Positions 14,849-22,985 of a stretch of DNA of 32,902 nt are shown here, piece after piece. The position numbers and the translations under genes were made by a program. The notes under the pieces were generated by a model. The model was not told the origin of the DNA, made no database searches, and saw nothing but the letters and a program-made list of their open reading frames with translations. Numbering within the stretch: the stretch's first letter is position 1; every line of letters begins with the position of its first letter. Origin of the DNA: Candidatus Peribacteria bacterium. GTDB taxonomy: Bacteria > Patescibacteriota > Gracilibacteria > Peribacterales > Peribacteraceae. The stretch lies in contig VGKY01000010.1 in NCBI GenBank assembly GCA_016866875.1, positions 1 to 32,902 of the forward strand, read 5' to 3'.

Positions 14849-15603
14849 GTGCTACCAATGCCATTGAAGTACAGGATGTGTGCCTCTCGCTCGGGGGGCA
14901 CACGATTCTTGATGCCGTGAGCTTCGCCATCCCGCAGGGTAGCTACGTTGGTATCGTTGGTCCAAACGGCGGCGGGAAGACGACCCTGCTTCGAATCATC
15001 CTGGGATTGCTGCGTCCGACACACGGACGAGTCGCGGTCTTCGGTGAGTCGCCGTTTGCAGCTCGCAGACGAGGTAACATCGGCTATGTTCCACAGCGCA
15101 TCGCGCAGGCCGACATTCCATTTCCGATATCTGTAGAGGAGATAGTGTGGAGCGGCAGAACTCCGGCCATCGGTGTGGGCAACCGGCGATCCCCACACGA
15201 CCGTAAGTTCGTGGAGGAAGTGATGGATCGCGCCAAAGTCGGGCATCTGCGCCACCGTCTCGTCGGCAATCTCTCGGGGGGCGAGAGGCAGCGCGTCTTC
15301 ATCGCCCGTTCCCTCGCAGCAGATCCCTCGCTTCTCATCCTCGATGAACCGACGACGGGCGTGGATATTGCGGCGAAGGAGGAATTCTACGCGCTGCTCA
15401 AGACCCTGAACGCCGACTTGGGGCTGACCATCCTCTTCGTCTCGCATGATATCGAGGTCATGACGAGCGAAGTCGCCTTTGTACTCGCGCTGAATCAGCG
15501 GCTCATCTGCCACTGCGAGAGCCACAAGTTCCTCTCGGAAGACACTGTCGAGCGCTTGTACGGGAAAGCCATGCAATCCCATCCGCTGCATCTGCACCTA
15601 TGA
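14836..15603 (+). CDS. znuC: Zinc ABC transporter ATP-binding protein
   Basis: 255 aa ABC ATPase. Walker A GPNGGGKTTLL (about residues 37-47), Q-loop YVPQR, signature LSGGERQRV, Walker B LLILDEPTTGVD and switch His in LFVSHDIE are all intact. It overlaps both neighbours (13 nt with znuA, 4 nt with znuB), which assigns it to zinc import with them. A second in-frame ATG at 14845 would shorten it by three residues. The C-terminus (CHCESHKF, HPLHLHL) contains several His and Cys residues. Confidence 0.93.
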   Translation: MSKMSATNAIEVQDVCLSLGGHTILDAVSFAIPQGSYVGIVGPNGGGKTTLLRIILGLLRPTHGRVAVFGESPFAARRRGNIGYVPQRIAQADIPFPISVEEIVWSGRTPAIGVGNRRSPHDRKFVEEVMDRAKVGHLRHRLVGNLSGGERQRVFIARSLAADPSLLILDEPTTGVDIAAKEEFYALLKTLNADLGLTILFVSHDIEVMTSEVAFVLALNQRLICHCESHKFLSEDTVERLYGKAMQSHPLHLHL

Positions 15604-16412
15604 TTCCCTCGATCTTCCAATACGAATTCATGATTCTCGCGTTCATCGCGGGGATCGTGACAGCGATCGTCGCGCCGACGATGGGAGTGTTCCTTGTAAT
15701 CCGCCGGTATTCCTTCATGGCCGATACACTCGCCCACGTCTCGCTCGCAGGCGTGACAGTCGGCTTTTTGACGGGCACACAGCCGATCCTCTCCGCGATG
15801 GCCGTCTCGGCGATCACGGCGATCTGGGTAGAGGAGTTGCGCCGCAAGCGGCGCGTGCTTGGCGATTCCGCGCTCTCCATGTTCCTCTCGGGAGGCCTCG
15901 CGCTCGCGGCCGTACTGCTCAGCGCGTCACGGGGGTTGAACGTGAATCTCCACAGCGTGCTCTTCGGCAGCATCGCCACCGTCAACCGTTTGGATGTGTG
16001 GATCATCCTCTCGCTTGGCGTCGCGATCTTTCTCGCTATCGTGTGTTTATACAAAGAACTCTCCTGCATCGCCTTTGATGAGGAACTTGCGGAGACTGGG
16101 GGCGTGCAGACGCGTCTGATCAATCACATCTTCGTTATTCTCACGGCAATCACCGTGTCCGTCTCCATGCGGATTGTGGGCATTCTGCTCATTGGCGCCC
16201 TCATGGTGATCCCCGTGACGGCCGCCATGCAGCTCAGCAGAAGTTTCCGGGGTACGCTCTGGATCGCTATCGCGCTTTCGCTTCTCTCCGTCATCGCGGG
16301 TCTCTTCATCGCCTACTACGTAGGCTTTAGCAGCGGAGGAACCATCGTTCTGCTCTCGATGGCCCTGTTCTTTCTTGCAAACCTCTGCAAGAAATTTGTC
16401 GGCAGCCCATGA
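15600..16412 (+). CDS. znuB: Zinc ABC transporter permease
   Basis: 270 aa integral membrane protein of the ABC-3 permease family, with about eight hydrophobic helices. Typical blocks are VIRRYSFMADTLAHVSLAG near the N-terminus (the conserved D...HxSLxG motif), FLSGGLALAAVLLS, LFGSIATVNRLDVW, and RIVGILLIGALMVIPVTAAM in the second half. ATGA overlap with znuC. Together with ZnuA and ZnuC it completes the importer. Confidence 0.93.
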   Translation: MIPSIFQYEFMILAFIAGIVTAIVAPTMGVFLVIRRYSFMADTLAHVSLAGVTVGFLTGTQPILSAMAVSAITAIWVEELRRKRRVLGDSALSMFLSGGLALAAVLLSASRGLNVNLHSVLFGSIATVNRLDVWIILSLGVAIFLAIVCLYKELSCIAFDEELAETGGVQTRLINHIFVILTAITVSVSMRIVGILLIGALMVIPVTAAMQLSRSFRGTLWIAIALSLLSVIAGLFIAYYVGFSSGGTIVLLSMALFFLANLCKKFVGSP

Positions 16413-16431
16413 ATTTCCCTTCTACTCCCGA

Positions 16432-16437
16432 TATACT
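16432..16437 (+). promoter_or_regulatory. Putative internal -10 box of the Fur-family regulator gene
   Basis: TATACT lies 9 nt before the ATG at 16447, so the regulator may have its own near-leaderless transcript as well as readthrough from znuB. No Zur-like palindrome is seen here. Confidence 0.35.
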
Positions 16438-16446
16438 CATCTCCAT

Positions 16447-16875
16447 ATGAAGCGCACGGAATTCATTCTCCAATCGCTACGGCAGAACGGTCACCGCATC
16501 ACCAAGGCGCGGAGAGCTCTCATCAAGGCCTTGTTGCGGACAAAACAGCCTGTTGCCGCTCTCGAGCTGCATGCTCGAATCTCAAAATCGAAGGTCGCGA
16601 TCGACAGAGTGACGGTCTACCGCGAGCTCAAGTTCCTTGCTGACATTGGCGTTGTCCATCCCGTGAACCTCAAAGACAATATTCAGCGCTACGAGATTGC
16701 TCCGGTGAGTGGACACAAGCACCATCTCGTTTGCACGGCATGCAAGACTGTGAAGAACGTGAACGTAGCTTGCGCAGATCTTCATAATCTTGAGGCCCTT
16801 CTTGGTAAGAAGAACAACTTCATCGTGCGTGAGCACTCACTAGAATTTTACGGTCTCTGCGCACACTGCGCATAA
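16447..16875 (+). CDS. zur: Fur-family metalloregulator, probable Zur
   Basis: 142 aa. N-terminal winged helix at about 1-80, with recognition region KSKVAIDRVTVYRELKFLAD. The C-terminal dimer/metal domain has the site motif GHKHHLVCTACKTV and a second Cys pair in LCAHC, giving the CxxC...CxxC structural zinc site. Position between znuACB and the YibE/F gene, plus four identical palindromes in front of zinc genes, makes it Zur rather than Fur or PerR. ATG 16447 is chosen because homology begins there (KRTEFILQSLRQNGHRITKA). No Shine-Dalgarno; TATACT 9 nt upstream. Confidence 0.88.
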   Translation: MKRTEFILQSLRQNGHRITKARRALIKALLRTKQPVAALELHARISKSKVAIDRVTVYRELKFLADIGVVHPVNLKDNIQRYEIAPVSGHKHHLVCTACKTVKNVNVACADLHNLEALLGKKNNFIVREHSLEFYGLCAHCA

Positions 16876-16880
16876 TCTCC

Positions 16881-18038
16881 ATGCAGCCATTTCCTCTTTT
16901 GTCACGAGCGCTTCTTGTCACAGTGTTCGCTTCCTTCTCCGTGCATGCTGAGGCTGCTGCTTTGAGCATGGAGCCGCCTCGAGAGGAATTTGCCACAGCG
17001 AAGGTCATGAGCATTCTGAGTGAAGTGGAGGAGGATGCCTTCGGTTTTCAGAGGAAGGTACAGCAGGTGCACTTGCGTCTCACGAGTGGTCCAGATGCGG
17101 GAACCGAGTACTCGACCGAAAACGGTATCCTTGATGACCGCGAAGACATGCGCATGAGCGAAGGCGAAACGATTGTTGTGCGCAAACTCATCAAATCCGA
17201 CGGATCCGTCGAATATCTCACCGCGGAGAAATACCGTTTGCCATTCGTCATCTGGATCGGGATGTTTTTTCTCATTCTCACGGTTCTGTTTGGAGGATGG
17301 ATAGGCCTCACGTCCATCGGTGGTCTCCTCGTGAGCATTCTCATTCTTGCGCTGTATGTGGTGCCGGGCATTGCGTCTGGGGGTAATCCGATGGCGATCA
17401 GTCTCATCGGATCCTTTGGCATTGCTTGCACATCGCTGTACCTAGCCCATGGTTGTAGCAAAAGAACATCTGTTGCACTCCTAAGCACACTGACAACCCT
17501 TGGCATCGCCGCTACTCTTTCCATTGTCTTCGTCCATCTTGCGAAGTTGTTCGGTATGGGTTCAGAGGAGTCGATGTTTTTGCAGTCAGGGGTGCTTCAG
17601 AACGTGAATTTACGCGGACTGTTGCTTGGGGGGATTATCATCGGTTGTCTGGGTGTGCTCGATGATGTGACGACGGCCCAGACTGCGGCTATCGATGAAA
17701 TCCGCAAGGCCAATCCTTCTCTGACTCCAAAGCAACTCTGGCAGGCCGGCTTCTCAGTAGGCCGCGAGCATATCGCGTCGCTCATCAATACGCTTGCATT
17801 GGCATACGCAGGTGCATCGCTTCCGCTGCTACTCCTCTTCAAGACGAACGAGAGATATCCACTGTGGGTGACGCTCAATAGCGAGTTTCTTTCGGAAGAG
17901 ATCATCAGGACGCTCGTGGGAAGCGTCACGCTCCTCTTTGCCGTACCTATCTCGACGTGGTTTGCTGCACGGCTGCTGAAGGGCAGTAGCAGTTCTTCTT
18001 CGTGCAGAGGTCATAGTCATCTGCATGCGCATAGGTAA
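16881..18038 (+). CDS. YibE/F-like membrane protein with Cys/His-rich tail
   Basis: 385 aa. N-terminal signal-anchor (PLLSRALLVTVFASFSVHAEA), then an extracytoplasmic region of about 90 residues with a beta-rich YibE segment (ATAKVMSILSEVEED). Seven or so membrane helices follow from residue 122 to 375. The family motif GCLGVLDDVTTAQTAAIDEI is present, as is SVGREHIASLINTLALAYAG. The last 12 residues, CRGHSHLHAHR, form a Cys/His cluster that could bind zinc; I do not know this as a standard family trait. The gene starts 5 nt after the zur stop, so it belongs to the zinc operon. YibE/F proteins are uncharacterised transporters; metal export or import is an inference from context. Confidence 0.85.
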   Translation: MQPFPLLSRALLVTVFASFSVHAEAAALSMEPPREEFATAKVMSILSEVEEDAFGFQRKVQQVHLRLTSGPDAGTEYSTENGILDDREDMRMSEGETIVVRKLIKSDGSVEYLTAEKYRLPFVIWIGMFFLILTVLFGGWIGLTSIGGLLVSILILALYVVPGIASGGNPMAISLIGSFGIACTSLYLAHGCSKRTSVALLSTLTTLGIAATLSIVFVHLAKLFGMGSEESMFLQSGVLQNVNLRGLLLGGIIIGCLGVLDDVTTAQTAAIDEIRKANPSLTPKQLWQAGFSVGREHIASLINTLALAYAGASLPLLLLFKTNERYPLWVTLNSEFLSEEIIRTLVGSVTLLFAVPISTWFAARLLKGSSSSSSCRGHSHLHAHR

Positions 18039-18285
18039 CCTGCACGTTTGCTGGATTTCTGCCGTAGGGTAGCACTTCGCAGGTGCTGAAGATGAGAAAT
18101 GCAGTCTTACAATTGCATTATCTGAATAAAAAATGTGAACGAGTATTTAGGCTTATATAAGGTCTATAGTCATTTAAAATAGTAGAAATTAATAATGCTA
18201 TCGGTTCTTTGCAGTTCGACTCTCATATCTCTTGTCTGTGATTCAGCTATGAGGTCATCAGCCGCTCTACATTGCCAATCCAGCC
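18039..18285. other. AT-rich intergenic region
   Basis: The gap between the YibE/F gene and the convergent oxidoreductase gene. It is markedly AT-rich from about 18110 to 18200 and includes a weak inverted repeat (AATGCA ... TGCATT, 18097-18120). I see no ORF, T-run terminator or RNA gene. Confidence 0.5.
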
Positions 18286-19650
18286 CTAGCGATGCGTATC
18301 ACTGGGGTCAAAGATAGAGGGCTGAAGCTGTATACCCTTCAGTATTTTGCCAATTCTTTTCCCGCCGATGACCGATGGAAGAATGCCAACGCCGTTGCAG
18401 CCTAGGTTGTAGAGAAGAATCGGATTTTTGGGTTCTCTGCCAACGCGGCGGATCTTGTTGGGGGTATAGCCCATCAGCCCTTGCCAGAGGAATGACTTCG
18501 ATGCGCGCGGGGGCAGGTCCACATACGTCGTCCGGAGTTCCCGATCCAGTGTTTCCTCGATGTCTGCGGGGATGGGCGATTGTGGATCGTACGCGGAACG
18601 GTCAGGAAGGAAACGTTCAGGTCCTCCGATGCATACAAGAGATATTGCTCCCACTGTCGGATGCTCGTACGGTCGACGTGTAAGGTAGATGTACGGACCA
18701 CTTTCGAGATGCGCTTTGTAGTAGCTGATGGCTGCAGGGTCTTGGCGCGGTTCGTCGGTGTAGCCTGCCATGTAGCCGATGATGCCTTGGATGTCGCCAT
18801 GGAATGAAGTGTCGATATCGGGACCATCTCTATTTACAATGCTGAAATTCTCAAACCCATTGGTACACAGCACGACGCGGCTAGCGCGAATGAGGCGCTC
18901 GGTTGTCGAAATCTGAGCCTCGGATGCAGTAAGCGTAATCTTCGTTACCGGAAGGTGTTCGGCGATGTGCAATCGGTTGCCGTATTCACGGAGCATCCAT
19001 CCGGTTAGCTCTTCACAGAACCGGGCGCTATTCATACATCCCTTCTTCGATACTTCGGCGGCGATGAAGCTGCTGTCGAGGGTCTTGAGTGCATCGAGGA
19101 TCTTCGAGTGGGGTACCGTCAGGATGAGATCCTGTAGCTCAGGAGGAATCTGCGACTGTAATGTGGGATCGACTTTCATCAACAGAGGCTCGAATGGCAG
19201 CCCCGATACCCTGCGGATTTGCAGTTCATGCAGAGCACCGAGTATCTGTTCCGTCGTGGTGAAACCTGCGTATCCGGCGAATGCGTGCAAATGCACATTG
19301 AGTGCACATTGTTCGAGAATATCCTCCAGAATTCCCCAGCCCGATTCCACTTCCGCCTGACCGCGAACGGCCATTTCCATGCCAAAGGCACGAACAATGT
19401 CGGAGAATGGGCGCTCGAAGTAGCTCACGACCTGCCCCGCGTTTCTGCCAGTTGCTCCGTGCGCTATACGGCCGGCATCCAAAAGAAGAACTTTGCCCGT
19501 TGTGTACTTCAGGACATGGTAGGCGGTTGCAATGCCTGCGATACCGGCACCGACAATGGCGATGTCAAATACCTCTTTGTCGTTGGTAAGCTGAAAGTGA
19601 GGACGCTCATGTTTGAGTTGCAGTAACCAGGGAGATGGCGAGGAGAGCAT
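18286..19650 (-). CDS. FAD-dependent oxidoreductase (DAO family)
   Basis: 454 aa. The dinucleotide-binding motif FDIAIVGAGIAGIATAYHVL (residues about 28-47) is followed by the FAD-ribose Asp in VLLLDAGRIAHGATGRNAGQ, as in D-amino-acid oxidase/PuuB-type flavoproteins. The C-terminal FAD block LYNLGCNGVGILPSVIGGKR is also typical. Members oxidise amines or amino acids such as gamma-glutamylputrescine, sarcosine or glycine; the substrate is open. Cytosolic. An extended -10 TGCTATAAT (19676-19684) lies 25 nt upstream of the ATG, giving a leader of about 20 nt. Monocistronic. Confidence 0.85.
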   Translation of the reverse strand: MLSSPSPWLLQLKHERPHFQLTNDKEVFDIAIVGAGIAGIATAYHVLKYTTGKVLLLDAGRIAHGATGRNAGQVVSYFERPFSDIVRAFGMEMAVRGQAEVESGWGILEDILEQCALNVHLHAFAGYAGFTTTEQILGALHELQIRRVSGLPFEPLLMKVDPTLQSQIPPELQDLILTVPHSKILDALKTLDSSFIAAEVSKKGCMNSARFCEELTGWMLREYGNRLHIAEHLPVTKITLTASEAQISTTERLIRASRVVLCTNGFENFSIVNRDGPDIDTSFHGDIQGIIGYMAGYTDEPRQDPAAISYYKAHLESGPYIYLTRRPYEHPTVGAISLVCIGGPERFLPDRSAYDPQSPIPADIEETLDRELRTTYVDLPPRASKSFLWQGLMGYTPNKIRRVGREPKNPILLYNLGCNGVGILPSVIGGKRIGKILKGIQLQPSIFDPSDTHR

Positions 19651-19675
19651 TGGTGTTTATAGTAGTTTTCATGGC

Positions 19676-19684
19676 ATTATAGCA
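19676..19684 (-). promoter_or_regulatory. Extended -10 promoter of the DAO-family gene
   Basis: Minus-strand TGCTATAAT: a perfect -10 TATAAT (19676-19681) with the TGn extension. Start predicted near 19669. No good -35 at 17 nt. Confidence 0.5.
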
Positions 19685-19735
19685 ATATTTCAGAATATTT
19701 CCTATGATATTGTAAAGCTCCATACCATCTTTTCT

Positions 19736-20272
19736 TTAAAACTTCCTCGCGTCATACGCCCAGTGCAGCACGGCCTGTCGTTGGCGTTTTCTGCATGCGA
19801 CATCACCGCGTTTACAGTGACGCAGGATCTGCACGATGTGCCGGCGAATTGCGAGCCATCGCCGAATCTGCAGGTCATCCTCCTCCGGCAGGCGGCGGCC
19901 CATGAAGTAGCGGCAGTACCACTGGAACCATCCGCGTGGATCCATAGGGTGGATCCATCCTTTCTTGCGCCATACGGAGAGTGGTTGGCTTGCGTTTACC
20001 CCGAAAAAGTTCAGAGCAGGGTCATGCATAGTTGGACAAAGTTTGGCATGGGCAAACCAATCCTTCGGAAATTCTTCTTTGCAATCGGTCATGTACTTTC
20101 CCCCGAAGACTCCGAGAGCCAGCATCTCCTTCGGAGTGAGATCCGGTGTGAAGCGCGGGTCGAAGTTTTTCCCCATAGGTTCAGAAAGTACATATTGCGC
20201 AGTCTGCATTTTGTCATGCACATGGACTATGCGTTTCCTGAAAGGCCTTTCCGGTATTGATGAGGATTTCAT
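19736..20272 (-). CDS. Conserved protein of unknown function (WFQWYCRY motif)
   Basis: 178 aa, basic, without signal peptide or membrane segments. Strongly patterned blocks, [40 protein letters not shown], and [17 protein letters not shown], followed by [15 protein letters not shown], look like a well-conserved family of unknown function that I recall from bacteria and eukaryotes but cannot name. The many Trp/Arg residues and a late Cys ([15 protein letters not shown]) suggest nucleic-acid or ligand binding. ATG 20272 overlaps the msrA stop (ATGA) and is preferred over the in-frame 20293 start, so it is translated after MsrA. Confidence 0.75.
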   Translation of the reverse strand: MKSSSIPERPFRKRIVHVHDKMQTAQYVLSEPMGKNFDPRFTPDLTPKEMLALGVFGGKYMTDCKEEFPKDWFAHAKLCPTMHDPALNFFGVNASQPLSVWRKKGWIHPMDPRGWFQWYCRYFMGRRLPEEDDLQIRRWLAIRRHIVQILRHCKRGDVACRKRQRQAVLHWAYDARKF

Positions 20273-20760
20273 TTGGTGGGTGAGATGTGGCAACTCCCCA
20301 TTCCCCGCTTCATGAGGTACTTCTGGTGATAGTCTTCCGCAGGGTAAAAGGTCAGTGCTGGTAAAACCTGTGTCACGATCGGTCTATGAAATATTTTGGC
20401 TTTATCCAGGGCTGAAATCGAATTATTGGCCTCAGCTTCTTGGGCGGCATTATGCGTAAAAATCGCCGATCGGTACTGGGTGCCGATGTCCGGACCTTGC
20501 ATATTTCGGGTGGTAGGATTGTGGTTGTTCCAAAAGATCTGGAGCAGCTTCTCATACGATACTTTTTCCGGATCGTAGGTGATTTGCACTGCCTCTGCGT
20601 GGCCGGTTTCCCCCGTGCAGACGTCTTGATATGTCGGATCCTTCGTCGTTCCTCCGGTGTATCCAACTTTCGTATCGATCACTCCTGGAGTCGTACGGAA
20701 GATTTCCTCTACTCCCCAGAAGCATCCTGCGGCGAAGGTGGCGGTCTCCATGGAGGACAT
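20269..20760 (-). CDS. msrA: Peptide methionine-(S)-S-oxide reductase
   Basis: 163 aa. Reduces methionine-S-sulfoxide in proteins. The catalytic motif [10 protein letters not shown] contains the nucleophilic Cys; [31 protein letters not shown] and FWNNHNPT are the usual MsrA blocks, and EDYHQKYL ends the core. The C-terminal [12 protein letters not shown] carries a Cys that may act as resolving residue. The ORF is open upstream to 21054 but that part is antisense to the MFS gene; homology and a TATACT box 6 nt before the ATG fix the start at 20760 (METATF at 20751 is an alternative). Leaderless transcript likely. Confidence 0.92.
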   Translation of the reverse strand: MSSMETATFAAGCFWGVEEIFRTTPGVIDTKVGYTGGTTKDPTYQDVCTGETGHAEAVQITYDPEKVSYEKLLQIFWNNHNPTTRNMQGPDIGTQYRSAIFTHNAAQEAEANNSISALDKAKIFHRPIVTQVLPALTFYPAEDYHQKYLMKRGMGSCHISPTK

Positions 20761-20766
20761 ACTTGC

Positions 20767-20772
20767 AGTATA
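20767..20772 (-). promoter_or_regulatory. -10 box of msrA
   Basis: Minus-strand TATACT ends 6 nt before the msrA ATG, so transcription should begin at or within a base or two of the start codon. No clear -35. Confidence 0.45.
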
Positions 20773-20815
20773 GCGCACATGGACATTGATTTCTTTCTCT
20801 CGCAGAATATCGTCC

Positions 20816-22030
20816 ATGATCTTCTTTCGTCGTAAGCGCGAGGAGTCGAGGAGAACGGTAGCGATATTCTCTGCTGCGTCCTTCCTCCACGATGTGGGTG
20901 CTGAAATGGTCTTCTCTGTTTGGCCGCTCTTCGTCACGCACGTTCTTGGCGCGAGTGCCTCGGCTCTCGGCCTCATCGATGGTCTTGGGGATGCAGTTGT
21001 GTCCTTCTCGCAGGCCGGAGCAGGCATCATTTCCGACAAAACCCGCAAGCGCAAAGTCTTCGTCTGGATGGGGTACTTCTTCGGATGTCTCTCGAGGATC
21101 GGCTACGCGATCGCGCCCACCTGGCAGTGGGCGGTGCCCAGCCGCATCATCGACCGCGGTGGCAAGATCCGCTCGGCACCAAGAGATGCCATCCTCTCCG
21201 ACATTTCCAATCGAGGAAACCGCGCGACGCACTTCGGGGTGCTTCGATCCTTGGACAATCTCGGCGCGGTCGTCGGTGTGCTTGCGGCTATCGCCCTCGT
21301 CGAACGCATCGGCTACCGGTACATGTTCCTCCTTGCCTCGCTGCCCTCGTTCCTTGCCGCGCTGCTCATCATCACACGCATCCGGGAGCCAGCGCAACGT
21401 ATCGGCATCCGCCCGACCTTCCGGTGGAAGGGACTTTCGAAGAATCTCTGGCTCTTTATCGTGCTTTCGGCGTTCTGCGATCTCGGCGCGTTCAGTTATT
21501 CCTTCCTCATTCTCTCGTCGCATGAAGCAGGAGTGTCTGAAGGCAGCGTGCCCTTTTTCTACCTTCTCTACATGATCGTTGCAGCGCTCTGGTCTCTCCC
21601 TTCCGGCGAGCTTGCCGACCGCATCGGCAGGCGCCCGGTGCTCATGATCTCCTACGCCTTTTGGATCATCACGGCGATCCTCTTTATCCTCTACCGATCG
21701 CCGTTGCCACTCGCCCTCGCGTTCATTTGCTACGGTATCTACCGCGGCGGCATCGACACCGTGCAGAAGGCCTTTACGGCGGAGCTTGCTCCAAAGGAGC
21801 ACATCACGAGCGTGCTCGGGGGATTTCAGCTGATCCTTGGCGTTACGAGCTTCTTTGCTTCGATGATCGCCGGTGTGCTCTGGGATCGCGTGGGCGTCAC
21901 GGCGCCCTTTCTCTTTTCGATCGTCATGACCGGCATCGCTTCGGTGCTCCTGACGTTTGTCTCCGAAGGCAAACGCACGCTCGTTCCCCATGCCGTAGCT
22001 GTTCCGGGAGGCGAAAGCAGAGGGGAGTAG
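20816..22030 (+). CDS. Major facilitator superfamily transporter
   Basis: 404 aa, about twelve hydrophobic helices in two halves. Motif A-like loops are seen as [19 protein letters not shown] after helix 2 and [18 protein letters not shown] in the second half. [19 protein letters not shown] in helix 4/loop 4-5 is characteristic of a bacterial MFS subgroup with RDxGK-type motifs. Substrate unknown. ATG 20816 is preferred; an in-frame TTG at 20786 would run into the msrA promoter. Divergent from msrA, with about 55 nt between the start codons. Confidence 0.85.
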   Translation: MIFFRRKREESRRTVAIFSAASFLHDVGAEMVFSVWPLFVTHVLGASASALGLIDGLGDAVVSFSQAGAGIISDKTRKRKVFVWMGYFFGCLSRIGYAIAPTWQWAVPSRIIDRGGKIRSAPRDAILSDISNRGNRATHFGVLRSLDNLGAVVGVLAAIALVERIGYRYMFLLASLPSFLAALLIITRIREPAQRIGIRPTFRWKGLSKNLWLFIVLSAFCDLGAFSYSFLILSSHEAGVSEGSVPFFYLLYMIVAALWSLPSGELADRIGRRPVLMISYAFWIITAILFILYRSPLPLALAFICYGIYRGGIDTVQKAFTAELAPKEHITSVLGGFQLILGVTSFFASMIAGVLWDRVGVTAPFLFSIVMTGIASVLLTFVSEGKRTLVPHAVAVPGGESRGE

Positions 22031-22050
22031 TGAGTCAATTTCGTTACAAA

Positions 22051-22071
22051 AACCCCGCAAGGAGCGGGGTT
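22051..22071. terminator. GC-rich hairpin, possible bidirectional terminator
   Basis: An 8-bp stem AACCCCGC / GCGGGGTT with loop AAGGA, 20 nt after the MFS stop. On the minus strand it is followed by TTTGT, making a T-tract; on the plus strand no T-run follows, so it would be a poor terminator for the MFS gene. Its 3' arm is part of a tRNA-T-arm-like repeat. Confidence 0.45.
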
Positions 22072-22106
22072 CGATTGCCCAAAGGGCAACCATTGGATCG
22101 ACAACC
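22066..22106. repeat. tRNA-T-arm-like repeat pair, first copy
   Basis: GGGGTTCGATT (22066-22076), then 13 nt that include a TTGCCC/GGGCAA hairpin, then CCATTGGATCGACAACC (22090-22106). Both blocks recur at 22233-22267 in the opposite order. GGTTCGATT resembles a tRNA T loop, but no full cloverleaf can be drawn. Confidence 0.5.
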
Positions 22107-22140
22107 GTATCGATTTTATCAGTAGTTCGTGGGCTATACA

Positions 22141-22186
22141 AGAAAAAGTGGTTGTACGTTTGTACACCTGACAAGTCCCTTTTTCT
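22141..22186. repeat. Long inverted repeat (hairpin)
   Basis: AGAAAAAG at 22141-22148 pairs with CTTTTTCT at 22179-22186. Inside it GGT-t-GTAC pairs with GTAC-ACC around a GTTT loop. A -10-like TATACA lies directly before it (22135-22140). It could be a small structured RNA or a transcription-end element. Confidence 0.4.
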
Positions 22187-22212
22187 CTGAAAATCTAACC
22201 ATTGCCTTACTG

Positions 22213-22275
22213 TGGGGCGTGGCTCGGCAGCTCCATTGGATCGACAACCAATGGAAGGGGTTCGATTCCCCCACG
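22213..22275. repeat. tRNA-like element, second copy of the repeat pair
   Basis: CCATTGG/CCAATGG forms a 7-bp anticodon-like stem with an 8-nt loop (22233-22254), and GGGG-TTCGATT-CCCC (22257-22271) forms a T-arm-like hairpin. An outer pairing GCGTGG/CCACGC is possible but overlaps the T arm. The oversized loop and missing standard acceptor make a functional tRNA unlikely; a decayed or permuted tRNA is a reasonable guess. Confidence 0.4.
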
Positions 22276-22309
22276 CTTGTCCTGAGCCCTGTCGAAGGGC
22301 TCCACCAAG
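22276..22309. repeat. REP-like palindrome of the widespread CCTGAGC...TGTCGAAGG type
   Basis: Stem GAGCCC/GGGCTC (22284-22289 and 22297-22302) around TGTCGAA, flanked by CTTG/CAAG (22276-22279 and 22306-22309). The CCTGAGC-TGTCGAAGG sequence is a palindromic repeat I recognise from many environmental bacterial genomes. Only one copy is in this window. Confidence 0.6.
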
Positions 22310-22324
22310 GCATAGAATTCTTCC

Positions 22325-22975
22325 ATGCTTCCTCTCCGCGACCACGAGCGCTCCGAGCGCTTTCCGGTTATCACCATCACTCTCATTGGTATCAATGTTC
22401 TCGCATTCGTCGTGGAAGTGATGTCTCCTGATCTCGATGCATTTGTTCAGGCATGGGCACTGGTTCCATCCGTCTTGAATCCCGTTACATTCCTTACATC
22501 CATGTTTCTCCACGGAGGCCTCATGCATATCGGTTCCAACATGTGGTACCTCTGGATCTTTGGGGACAACGTCGAGGGGCGCCTCGGGCATGGCCGTTTT
22601 CTGCTCTTCTATCTCGCTGCGGGAATCGTTGCTACCGCTGCGCAGCTTCCTCAACTTCTGGGTACCGATACCCCTCTCCTGGGTGCATCTGGTGCTATCG
22701 CTGGAGTGCTCGGGATGTACCTCGCATTCTTTCCGCATCACCGCGTCGATGCCCTCGTGCCGGATTTCTTTGGATTCTGGCGCATGATGACGATCCCTGC
22801 AGGCGTAGTCCTGGGGTTTTGGTTTGTGCTCCAGGTCTTCAGTGGTGCGGGGTCCATTGGGGCAACTGGAGGCGGGGTAGCATGGTTTGCGCATATTGGT
22901 GGTTTTGTGTTTGGATGGATCCTCGGAAAAGCCCTGCATACCCGATTGCGTTCATCAAAGGCAGAGGGGATGTGA
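22325..22975 (+). CDS. Rhomboid-family intramembrane serine protease
   Basis: 216 aa, six predicted membrane helices. The catalytic dyad is visible: Ser in the GASGAIAGVLGMY motif and His in AHIGGFVFGWILG. The loop-1 motif MFLHGGLMHIGSNMWYLWIF with the oxyanion-side HGGxxHxxxN signature is intact. Length matches minimal bacterial rhomboids. Cleaves membrane-protein substrates in the bilayer; the target is unknown. It is convergent with the V-ATPase operon, ending 10 nt from the subunit D stop. It starts 15 nt after the REP-like palindrome. Confidence 0.93.
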   Translation: MLPLRDHERSERFPVITITLIGINVLAFVVEVMSPDLDAFVQAWALVPSVLNPVTFLTSMFLHGGLMHIGSNMWYLWIFGDNVEGRLGHGRFLLFYLAAGIVATAAQLPQLLGTDTPLLGASGAIAGVLGMYLAFFPHHRVDALVPDFFGFWRMMTIPAGVVLGFWFVLQVFSGAGSIGATGGGVAWFAHIGGFVFGWILGKALHTRLRSSKAEGM

Positions 22976-22985
22976 GGATGCGTGT

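Noticed and set aside
14839-15597. 252-codon minus-strand open frame
   Set aside because: Exact antisense of znuC, which has all ABC motifs intact.
22213-22275. Functional tRNA gene
   Set aside because: It has an 8-nt anticodon-like loop, the acceptor pairing competes with the T stem, and the D arm is too short.
20552-22939. Very long minus-strand open frame (795 codons)
   Set aside because: It is antisense to the MFS and rhomboid genes. Its composition is low-complexity Arg/Glu/His with no fold, and it includes the reverse reading of the REP-like palindrome. It is a shadow of GC-biased codons.
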